Source: Odontocerum albicorne
Lineage: Eukaryota; Arthropoda; Insecta; Trichoptera; Odontoceridae
Direction: 5' to 3'
Assembly (NCBI GenBank): GCA_949825065.1
Contig: OX463839.1
Location: 30,079,540 to 30,143,539, forward strand
DNA: 64,000 bases
The translations under genes were made by a program, and so were the position numbers. Shown one piece after another: positions 34,876 through 46,400 of this stretch. The notes under the pieces were generated by a model. That model was not told the DNA's origin and searched no databases. It saw nothing but the letters and a program-made list of their open reading frames with translations. Position 1 is the first letter of the stretch. Every line of letters starts with the position of its first letter.

Positions 34876-35635
34876 TATTTTTAAAATGTTGATTTTAGAA
34901 AATATATAAATAAATAAAATTAATACGTAATCTATATTTGGCAGATAATATATAACGAATATACATTTGTAACATGTATCCATTATAATTAATTTGTAAC
35001 ATGTATAATTAATAACCATGGTGGGTTGGGTTAAACATTAGAAAGACCGTAACAAGCATAACCTAATCAACTTCAATTAGTTTTGGCAATATCAAAATTA
35101 AAACTGTCGAATTCTACATAACATATTATAGTTAAATTAAGTCAAATTAAGAAGTTCAAAGTAATTGAATCTGAATAAATGGAGTCAAGTTAGGTTGGCC
35201 TGTTTTTGGAAAGGCAAAAAATGATTTCTTATCCTCCATACTATAGCTATAGCATATCACAAGTTACCGACAATGTCAAAATAATGGTTAATCTGAAGTG
35301 GCAGTAGGAAGGGCATGTGATGGGACGAGATGACCAGAGCCAGCCTGGAAAATTACTGGGGCTTTCTTATTATTTATTTATTTTACATGACAAGAAAATA
35401 TAAAATAATAACAAAACAGGAGTTTAAAATATATACATTTCAGTAACCACATAAAATGTTCCCTTCTACCATCATGCTTATTTACTATACTGAGATACCG
35501 TAGACATGCTGACTGACTAACTAGGAAGCCAACCAGCTTATCACACGAGTCAATTAAATTCTCTCATCACTGAAAATGACATAAAAATAATCAAAGTATA
35601 GATGATATTAGCACTTTTATATTTATTTAACACTT
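34876..35635. other. Non-genic stretch
   Basis: AT-rich; no gene or clear repeat seen. Confidence 0.4.
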
Positions 35636-36085
35636 TTATTGCAAATACAATCTGGTGGGCTTATTGCAAGGCGGCATTCTCTTCCAACCATCCAGACAAA
35701 AGTAAATGAAGCAAGTTACGTGGTCGCATAAATCATTCAAATGACTATCCATCCCCACGAAAACCATAAACACATACGTGAGCATATGCCCACGGACCCC
35801 ACAAATACGGACAATCACCCGAACATTATTTTTCAAATAAAATGAGATATCATCAATCAAAAGAAAAGGAAGGCATGGTGGAGGAAAGGAAAAGAAAAAT
35901 CAGGAATGAAACACGTTATTTTACTGACTAGAAATTAAGAGTTTTTTCTGCTTCTTAAAGCATGCCAAGGACGGAGCGAGTCTTATATTGGTTTGTAACT
36001 GATTCCAGTCTCACTGCATGGACAGTAAAGGACGACGTAAAAAAAGAGGAGCGGTGAACTGGAAAGGCCAATAGACAATATTTAT
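35636..36085 (-). mobile_element. 5'-truncated LINE, copy 1
   Basis: The minus strand runs from the C-terminal part of the reverse-transcriptase ORF into the 3' untranslated part. The coding part is TTCACCGCTCCTC..., then CCATGCAGTGAGACTGGAAT. The 3' part contains GTAAAATAACGTGTTTCATT and GAAGAGAATGCCGCCTTGCA-type sequence, ending in a TAAATAAATATAAA tail. The same 3' sequence is on the plus strand at 58113-58349. Confidence 0.75.
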
Positions 36086-36499
36086 AGTTTCAGAAACAAA
36101 ATTAAAAAAAAACAATATCAATTATACCTACATCTATACAAGACTGAAAAACAAGCAGTATTACACAGACTGAAAAACATGCCGAATACATTAAAAAAAA
36201 CAGACCCAATACAATACAGATTGAAAAACAGGACTAAATATTTTCCCTCATCAAAGACCCATTTCAAACTTACTTAATAATTTCACAAAAATATTAGCTT
36301 GAATGGAAGTATGAAAAAGATTGGTCATAAATATTTTCAAAATATACAAAGAACAATAAGAGGCTGCCTATTTGAAATAAGCTGGGATCGAATAAAGTTG
36401 CTAAAATCCATTTTTTTATTTATCTGTAATGAGCGCTGGGCTAAGGGCGGCAGCACTCTTTGCACATGACGTAGGCCAGCCCTGGAGTAACGTGCGATG

Positions 36500-37090
36500 T
36501 ATTTATTTAATTTATTTATTTAACACTTCATTGCACATACAATATGACAGGTTTATTGCCAGGCGCCAATCTCTTCTAACCAACCAAACAAAAGTAAATA
36601 AAGTAAGTTACATGGTGGCATAAAACATCCAAAAGATTATTCATATTTATGAAATTCATGGACATAAACATATTAAAGTAAAAGTGAGATTTCAAGAATC
36701 AAAGAAAAAGGAAAGGATGGTGGAGGAAAGAAAAATCAGGAATAAAACACGTTATATCAGTGACAAGAAATAAAGGGTTTTTTTCAGTCGCATGCCAATG
36801 CTCTTCTTGTATGCCAATGACAGAGCGAGTCTAATATTGATTTGTAACTGATTCCAGAGTCTTACTGCATGGACAGTAAAGGATGACGTAAAAAAAGAAG
36901 AGCGGTGAACTGGGAAGGCCAATAAACAATCTCTGTCTGAGTGGAGCGCAAGTCCATTAACGGAAAGACGCTGAAAATTTTCGACGAGATAAGAGGGGGC
37001 CGTGGGACAGTTAAGGGGGTTATACAATAGAGATAGTATGTGAATTTAGCGTCTATTTCTCCCGTTCAACCAGTTCAGCGCCTTCTGGAA
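36500..37090 (-). mobile_element. 5'-truncated LINE, copy 2
   Basis: The minus-strand frame 37027-36752 reads LNCPTAPSYLVENFQRLS, then DRDCLLAFPVHRSSFF and VHAVRLWNQLQINIRLALSL. It is nearly the same as 55247-55470 on the plus strand. The 3' region ends in a TTAAATAAATAAATTAAATA tail at about 36500. It lies in the same orientation as copy 1, 400 bp away. Confidence 0.8.
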
Positions 37091-37689
37091 TGAAGTAATA
37101 TGATCGTACTTTCACAGGTTAAAATGTACATGAATCATGAAAATATAAACCCTGAATCAGAGAACGAAACTGGGGAAGGCCACGAGCCACGGACGGACAA
37201 TGATGTAGCGACGACAGGAAGAAGATAGGCACCTGGATGGGAAGGGGCAAAATAGCGAGGTGGAAAGCAATGGGGGATGTTATGTTAACTGTTTGACCGA
37301 GAGAGGCTGAACATGATGATAGTAACAACAAAGAAAAAGAAAAAAACATTATGAATACCAAATTTCTTTTCGCATCTTTGTGATAAGGTCGCATCTTGTT
37401 ATATATCACATTTTAGAGACATGAGATTACATTTTTTTTCTTTTCTTTAAGTTATATTTTAAGAACTCGATAAAGCTACATATTTACATATTTTTACAAG
37501 CAAACTAGGAAAATTTAAGGCACCCATGACATCGGAGATTGCAAATTATATACAAATTGTCACACATGTCATTAAAAACAACCGAATTTTGGTTAATAAA
37601 AATGTTTAGTTCTAAAAAGAATTTTGAAATTTACACACTAATTCTTGAATAAGAACCAGCAAATGAGGATTAAATATTAAACTTTTTTT

Positions 37690-37856
37690 AAGAATAGACA
37701 TGACCGAAGTTATAGGTAACCTTATATCCTCGAGCACGGCGGAAAAAGTGCCTGTGTCGTTTGAGGGGAGTAGCACAGCGCGGGGTTCGAACCGACGACC
37801 TTCCGCACGGAGAAAGAAATAGTCCAGAGCGTTACCGCGCGGCCATGCACCTCATC
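37690..37856 (-). mobile_element. tRNA-derived SINE, family A (best copy)
   Basis: On the minus strand TGCATGGCCGCGCGGTAACG (box A) and GTCGGTTCGAACCCCGC (box B) are followed by TGCTACTCCCCTCAAACGAC and a tail ending in ATAACTTCGGTCATGTCTAT. Confidence 0.82.
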
Positions 37857-38250
37857 GAATAAGATAGTTCAAAAAAGTTGCACGAGTGTATTTTAAAAAA
37901 ATAAGAATAATGTCTAAATTATCATATTAAAATTACGTAAGTATATAATTTGTAAAGATGCATGTGCAGGTATATAAAATAAATGAATTAAGAATGAAAA
38001 TATTCGTTTCGATACGATTTCAGGCATCCAGAAGGATTCGAGCGTGATATTGTAGGCCATTCCGAAGAATGAGTTTCAGGAATGCTTCAGAAAATCTTAC
38101 AACCACTTTCAGTATTGTATTGACTCACAATGAGTGTATTTTGAATAAAAGGTAATGTAAACTAAAAGTAAACAATGTCTTGTATTTCATTTCCTATCAG
38201 TCACCTTTCGCATTGGACAGATAGTGTACTAGTATATATACGAGTACTAT

Positions 38251-38333
38251 TGTATAATTGGAGTCGGAGCTGGAATCTGAGTCAAAGATTTAAAATTTCT
38301 GGAGTCAGAATTTTTTGCCGACTCCACAACACT
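38251..38333. mobile_element. Possible hAT terminus
   Basis: GGAGTCGGAGCTGG and, reversed, CAGTGTTGTGGAGTCGG are ends I associate with hAT elements. No transposase and no target duplication identified. Confidence 0.3.
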
Positions 38334-38414
38334 GCTTTATTTACAAAACAGTGCGTCTGAAAAATATGTTAACTATGGACGTGATAGGCAGGAGCCCGCG
38401 TCCATATGTGCCTT

Positions 38415-38560
38415 GCGTGCGGCGCACACAGGCAGCCGGTATATGGGGCGGCTGCAGGTTGCCTGCCTGCGCTGGTCACCGCTTAATGCGTGCGGCGCAC
38501 ACAGGCAGCCGGTATATGGGGCGGCTGCAGGTTGCCTGCCTGCGCTGGTCACCGCTTAAT
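38415..38560. repeat. GC-rich 73-bp tandem duplication
   Basis: Positions 38415-38487 and 38488-38560 are identical or nearly so, beginning GCGTGCGGCGCACACAGGC. This is an isolated GC-rich block in AT-rich DNA, 1.9 kb upstream of the first staufen coding exon. Confidence 0.92.
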
Positions 38561-40472
38561 GTGTCTTCACGAGTCTCAGTCAATTTGGATTTTAAAATGT
38601 TTCTATCGTAAAATGATCGACTAAGTGAATTAAATGAAGACTAAAGAAAAGTGATTAAATGTATACACATCTTAATTGAAAAAGTGGCCTGTGACATCCC
38701 TTGCACTCTTACACACCGTTTATTTTGGATTGCGACATCCTGTATTATATATTTTTTATACATATATGTTATCGTTACCTCGTAATTAAAGTATGCGATG
38801 ATAATTTAAGATTATTATCTACCTATAATGTATGAGGCCTATGCCTAATCACTTGCGTTAATCTTTTTGAACTCAAACATTTTAAACAAAAACTGACGAC
38901 CAATTAAAAAAGTTAAAATTCTATATTAGTTATTTGATACTAGGGATTGTATTTCTTTGGAGTCGATGTAAAATTATTAAGTTCTCGAGATGGTGTGGTT
39001 CCAAAAGGTGAGTATTTTTTTTATTAGTAGATTATTTCAATTTTTATTTATTGTTATGGAATTAAAACACTATAGAACACCAAATTATTGATTATTTTTA
39101 CAATATACCTTTAAACACTGTCATTGACTGAAATAATAATTGAAAATATGTAAGTATATATCTATAATATATATTTCGTGAAATAATTCTCTAAAACGAT
39201 TTATATAAAGACAGTTTCATTTATTAATTAAATATAACACGAAAAGAGTGTACCTGTACTTAAACAAAAAAAAAACTATGGATAGGGGCGGCAATTTTTT
39301 CTTTCCACACATTGGCTCTCGCACGGCGCTGGTGATAAATAACATATTTGTAGTCTCCGTCATACATTTCTGATAATAAAATAAATGGTTAATATACGTA
39401 TTTTTTACGAATTAGGGAAATCTGTAATGTACCAAGGACTTTAAAATATAATAAATAAATGTAGTCAAATAAATAAAATGCGTTGTGGATTATATCAATG
39501 CAAAATAATACATTTTATGATTTTTTTATGTCAACAGTACTATTCATATTTCTTCTAACAGAATAAGATTAAGTTATGGTTTTGAAAATATTTTTTATGT
39601 TCTTTTATGATAAAAAAAAAACTCATATGATACTTGTTACTCCAAAATTTAAGAAAAAACAGTAAAATTTTCACTCATATAGTATGTGATAATTCGAATC
39701 AACGTAACCAATGTACTTAATATAATGTAAGTTGACCACGTGCATTGCATTCGTAACAACATAACCTTAAAGACCCTGATGCAAGATGCATAAATAATTT
39801 GCGAAATTCCTTAATATGCAAGATTCATTAATAAATATTTAATCATATTTGATTCTGTATTCTGATCCATTTTAGATAAGTACTATATTGGTTTTTCTTG
39901 TTAGAAAAATATGGTGTAACCTCAATGAAATATTTTTTCAAATATTCGTGTAAAGTAAATTATGAATTTTTTTTACTACATTTTCATTCCTATAAGTCGT
40001 CTATTTTTTGTAAGGAAAGTGGCAAAAAATAAAAAATATGCTTACGTATTTTTTACGTTTTTTTATTCGGTATCTACTGAGTTTTCTCGAAAAATGTAAT
40101 ATTTAACTAGCTCTTGATAATACTAGCAACATTTGAGTATTTCGACACAATAACATGGCCGCATGTTGTTCTTAAAATTTTCTTTACTGTTTGCCAAATG
40201 AATATTTGGTGAAGTGATAATTTCGCACACTGTGCTGTGTTACCCACTTTTCGTGCATTTAGAGAAGTGACATTGGTGCACCGTTTGAGGTAGTGGATTT
40301 TAATCAATTTAGCTTATGTCAATTCCTGTCAATGGCTACCGGCAGCAAATTTGACAATTTTATAGTTAACTGTTCCTTCGTTTTTAATCGCATTTTTTGT
40401 TATGACTCGCATATTTGTGATGAATTTTGTTTTTGACGAAGTTTTATTTGCTTGTTGCGCAGATAGGCCAAC
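38561..40472. other. stau: Upstream region of staufen
   Basis: Mostly AT-rich DNA that probably contains the promoter and 5' untranslated exon(s). The one exon-like signal is a perfect donor, AAAAG|GTGAGT at 39007/39008. It is preceded by an ATG at 38990 and would join the acceptor GCGCAG at 40462. No CpG-rich block or TATA box stands out. Confidence 0.35.
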
Positions 40473-43400
40473 ATGATGCATCATCACAACATCCATCACC
40501 AAGCAGTGGCTGGACACCCTGGACAGCACCTCAGCCACCACGGCCTTCCGCCTCATCACCAGTTGCCTCCGCACCAGGTGCACAGAGATCAGAATAGGTA
40601 TCCCACGATTCTGCTTGAATCGTTCTTCTCATTTTTATTTCGAGTATTGTTGTAATTTCATGACTGGTACCACATTATTTTTTTCGTGTAAAAGTTATTT
40701 TAGTTTGTTTTATTAATAAATTCTTAAATTTTGTAGCTCTCGCTGATAAACGGTACATTTTAAGAACTTGATAAGTTTTTTAAAAAAAATATTTGTATCA
40801 AGTAATCATCCATAAATTAATTAAGGATTGCACATATAATTTCACTATAGACAAGATGTGAAAATTTCATACAATTTGCCAATATTTCCACTTTTTAAAG
40901 CACTAATTAAAACATCAAAATAATTGACCAATTTTGTATGTAACATCAACCCATAAAATTGAATCTATATATTTATTGTTTGGAATATAGTATTGTGTCT
41001 AGCACGCTTAAGTTGTAAGCATAGCTTATTTGTAAAGATCTTACTGTATCAATCAATTGATTGCACAAATCTCACTGTATTAGCATTCATTTTACTGTTG
41101 TATTAAACAAATCAATTGATTGATTGCACAAATTTACCGTTGATTCAATGGATTGCACAAATCTTACTGGTATGTCAATCGATTGCCTAAATCTTAATGT
41201 ATCAACCAATACTGAGCTTCTCAACAAGACAAATTTCGTATCTAAAACTTTTAAAATCATTATTGATATGTACGCTCACTCAGGTAATTGCCATAATAAA
41301 CATTGCAAATGTTTTTCGTGGCAAGAATTGAAGATTTTTTTCATGAAATTCATACAACAAACAACTTCAAAAATGTTTCAACAGTAACTTTTCCACTCTT
41401 TTAAATGTAAGGGTTTTAAAAATAAAAACACAAAATTATGAGACACTAGAATCCACAACATAAAATATATAATTTCAACTTAAATATCAGGTCACAACTT
41501 GTCGATGTACGCTTTAAGCAAAAAGATTGCAGGAACTTTCCGGTATTCCTATATCTTTATTTCTTGGGGAACTGAAAAAAAAAATGGATTTTTTCCGTCT
41601 TCTGGCTGTTGAAATTAGTTCAGCTCTAAAGCACTTTGGTGGCAAAACAACAATTTGATTGTCCTGTCGTTTTACAACAGCAATATTATCAGGGCACAAG
41701 CTGTTGAAATTCTCCCAGTTTAATTTTCCTGTCAGATGTCAATGACAAACCTTTTGAATGATTTACCACAATCACGCTTATGCAATGTAGCCTGATATCC
41801 GTTGATTTTAAGCAGACAAAGCGTCGTGAAATAACAGTCAAAATATAAACAACTGGAGGGTGGTAATGTTTACGATAATTATAGAATGAAACCTGGACTA
41901 AGACCCAATTCTCCCTTTAGAAGTGACAGAAGCTCCTTGGTTAATTTTGAAATCAAGTACAAGTACTGCAGATGTAGCTTACACAACTTTTTTAATCTTG
42001 GTCAAGGTTTTTTCTCACTTGCAAGGGAAGGTTGACAAATTTGCAGCCTCGAAAAAACATGTCTGAACTTCATAGGAGTTATACAGGTTTTGCACTTCAA
42101 ATTTAACCTTTTGCACTTGAAATTCGCCCTTTTGCAAATCAAATTCTACGTTCTGCAAATAATATTCACCCTTTTGTCAACAAATTCAATTTTTTTGTAA
42201 AACAAAGATGTACATACAAGTACGTATTTAACCCTTTCCGGTCCACAAAAAAAAAAAAAAATGTTCCATCAGGTCCACAAAAGATTTACAGAATTACAGG
42301 GTAAAACAATACATCCAGGTTGTTTTTAATAAAACTATATTTATGTTCACAAGGTTGTTTTTAATAAAACTATATTTATGTTCACAAGAAAATTTTTGGA
42401 AGAGATTTCTACATGGCAATAACTCGCCAGGTTAAAAAAAAAAAAAAAAAAAAAATGTCGAATGACATTCGACATAGGACTCACTGGAATAAAATCGATG
42501 TCGAATGACATTCGACATAGGACCGGAAAGGGCTAATAGTAATTAACAATTCATCATAATTCGTAATTACGTATATAAAAACTGACATATGTAGATACTT
42601 AACCTTAATCTATAATGGTTCTCCTGCAACAGCTGATGGTAATTTCATATGTACTACTGACGAATTGACTCAAATGCGAAAAATTCGTGTCGGTGTAAAG
42701 TTGTCGTTTTATCGTTGTTTAATATAAACGTTTGGTTTTATCGATGTTTCAAATAAATGTATTGCTTTATCGTTGTTGGATGTAGACATGTTTTTTTATA
42801 ATTTTTTTATGCTAATCCTGACCATTTGCGATTATGGATGAAACCTGAATCCACCTTTACCAACCATAATCGAAACAGTAGTGGCATAGCGGTTCACCAC
42901 CTCCAAAGGTAGCCAAGTCAGTTTTGTCAGCAAGCAACGGGACGGTATCGGTTTTTCTGGAATTTAAAGAGCATTTTAATGATTGACTACTTAAATAAGA
43001 GCAAATCAATAAAAAGTCAGTACTAATCTAGCCTCCTAATCCAATTGAGAAAAGAAATCAAGAAAAAGAGACCCAGAATGCTGACAAAGGTGTCGTCTTT
43101 CACCAGGTCCATGTGCCGATTGAAAAAGCAGGAGTTCAAATGGCCATGCGGCATGCCAGTGGATTAAAATTGATGAGCCATCTGCTTTATTCACTTGACT
43201 GGCACCTGTCACACATCCACCTCTTCGCCAACCTCAAAAAACATGCTGGGGAAAATTATTTGAACGATGCTGTTATAGTGGAGCAGTATAATATTTTGTA
43301 GACCGTCATGAATTCTTTTATTAAACTGGAATATTAGCTTTGAAGTATCATTGGTAAATTGCATTAAGCTTAAAGAAGATTAAATTGAAAAATAAAAATA

Positions 43401-46400
43401 TTTCCAACTATACTTGATTGTTTTTGTTTTCGAGACTGCAAATTTTTCATCCTTGTCGTACTGTCAAACGGGAATCTCACCTGTAAACGTTATCATTTGC
43501 TCATTAATTGAATATTGTAGAACTGACTATTTTATTGTACGGCATACCTTTGAAAGTATCGATTACTGGTTGGTATTTGAATCGGATGGTGGCAAATAAT
43601 CATTTTTATAATCTTGTCACGTATGCAAAAGGCTGACAATACTGTCAGCTTCTTGCAAACTTGATAGTATTTAACTCATATCCTTTATGCCATCAAGGAT
43701 ACAGAAAACACCCCATTATAATGTGCATACAAAAAAAATCTTTATTTCAACAATTAATAATAATGAAAGAACTGAGCAGGGTGTGGAAGCAATAATGTCT
43801 GAGCGATTGCAAATATGTATGAAAGAATATGAATTTACAAACCCTAAAGTCATGTGGATAAAATTGGTGGTAGACAGACAAATAATAATGGGGATACTCA
43901 TAGAATGTTAGAAGTATGTTTGGATAAATGATCTTGTGTTAAATACATTTTTTTAGTATAAGAAATCATATGTATGCATGGAAAACAGGAAATGAACGAT
44001 CATCAATTGACTATTCGTGTGTGCAAAAGAGCATTCTTGATACAAGTGTTTTGAGGAGCAGATGTTAGCTCAGACCATTATCTAATGAGGAGCAATATAA
44101 ATAATATTCTCCGTGGGTATGGAAAGAAAATTCGGCCGCGAGAATCAGATTGAGAAATTGCAAGATGATGCAAAGGCAGAGGAATTCGGAGAGAGTGTTG
44201 AAGGAGGAATGAGAGATAAACGATTGATTAAATATTAAAAAGAGTGGATGAGTATGAAAAATATATTACTGGCCACAGCAAAAGGTGTCTGTGGCACTGC
44301 AGAAGTTGGAATCAAAAAATGCTATGGAAATATGTTATAAAAATATTTTGGAAAGAAGTAAGTTAAATGCTAGGAAAAAAATATAGGGTGGTATGAGTGG
44401 AATCAAAGATAATAATGGAAGGATTTTGTCAGAAAATGTAATGGTTCGTTCGAGACGGAAGGAATATTTTTAAGAACTGCACGAGAGTGATTATAGTAGT
44501 AGAAACAAGGGTGAATCTACGATATACGTTTTCTGAGAAGAATATATGGGCTGACAATGTATGACAATATGGAATGAAGTCATTAGGGATGATAGTGAAC
44601 TTTAGGCTGATGTGTTAACGAATTAATGAAGGAAGACTAGAAAACAAACATATAGTGCAAATGTAAGTGAAAGGCATGGAAGAAGAAGACCAAGAAATGT
44701 ATGGTTGGATCAAGTGAATGATTTTGTAAGAAGGAAATGTAAAAAGTCAGATCAATCATAGGAGTTTATATGAGAAGGTGTATGGATGTAGAAGTGGTGA
44801 AAGATGTTTGTCACAATATGAAAGTCTGGCATTCTCTCCTCTTCCTACCCAGACAAGGAAATGGTATGTATTTAACTTTTTTTTTTCTTTCCATTTTTAG
44901 TATAAATTATCATTCCTTTTATAATTTTAATACTAAAGCGATTATTTTTGATGAGTGATCCTTTCTTAGATATCCTCAAAAGCAACAATTGTTGTTACTC
45001 TTATTTTATAACATTTCGCAAGCTCACAGCTGATTTATATTACGCCTATACAATTCTCTTCCCCTTTATGTCATTTCCTTTCACATAACCCGTTTTTGCA
45101 TTTGTCGAGGATGTCTTTTTGTTATTCCATTATCCCCAAGTGTCTTACGTCTGGATTGAATGAATCTCTCATATATTACCACTAAAGAAGAGACCATATC
45201 ATTTGCATAATATCAGGGTGCTCATTCCATTACATGTTTCTCAAAATTTCAATATTTGATTGACTCAAATTTTAAAGTACGTGGTTATTTTATATTATAA
45301 AAAACAATATTTCTTTCCAATTATGATTTACATGTATGAATTCAGATTAAAAATTAATAAGAAATATCCACTGTGAATACTTATATATAAAAGTTTGATA
45401 TTAATTATATATTGTATAAATTTTGTTTTTACTTGAAACTATTATAAAATACAGATTTGTTTACTACAAGCAATTGATTTAACATCAATCATGGATTATA
45501 ATATTAGTACAAATTTTAAATGGCCAATAGGGCATTTAAATTTTGTACTGATATTGTAAGTAATAGAGCAGTTTTTATAATTTTTTAAATAAAATAATTT
45601 TTATTATAGTTTCTAATTTAATAATTAAGTTATAAAAAGTCATATCGCTACCCTAATTTGTAAATTTGCTAACTCCATAAATACAAATTTTACAGGGCGG
45701 CAATAAAACTGCATAACTATTCTAAATTAAGTCTTATTAGTATTTTTTGTACTTAAATATCAAGACGACCAAGAGATACACTCTGAGTAAAAAAAAGTTA
45801 AATATCATTATGGCATCATGATTTTATCGATAATTATTGGAGTTAGCAATTTTGCGATGGTAAATATTTAAAAATTGTTGTAATTATTGTAGGAGTTAGC
45901 AAAATTGCTCATTAATATTAGTTTTTACTGTGGAGGTCTCCTAATAATGAAAAACAAATAACTTGAAGTATTTTATTTGGATATAAACAATGCAAGAGTG
46001 AGAGTGATGATAAAATACACAAATCAAACAATATAAAACAAGTTGAATAAAATAAAAATTACAACTAGAAAATTATTACTCATAGAGTCAAAAATAAAGT
46101 TTAGTGATTCGTGTAGCTATTTCAGTTTTCATTGTTTGAATAATTTTACATGAAAATGCAAATTTAGATCACATGTTTGTGAAATGAAGTAGACGAGAAA
46201 GGTGCTGTAATATATCTTGTTGTGCACCATTCGGTTTTATAAAAATTATAAAATATGATTTTGACCTCCATTCAGGCAACAAGTAATTTTTGGAAGTTCT
46301 TTTTCGGCAGAAATGGGACTCCATTTTTGGAACTCATTAAAAAAGTTAGTATGATTCTCATTAGCTTCCACAAATCAATTCCTGTTGCTTTTTTAAACAA

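Noticed and set aside
37119..37409. 96-codon minus-strand frame with a hydrophobic start, resembling a secreted peptide
   Set aside because: It directly borders the truncated LINE copy, has no conserved pattern and no splice or promoter context.
41124..41387. Open frame of 87 codons
   Set aside because: Its first half is translated tandem repeat (GATTGCACAAATCT-type units) and it has no splice or domain support.
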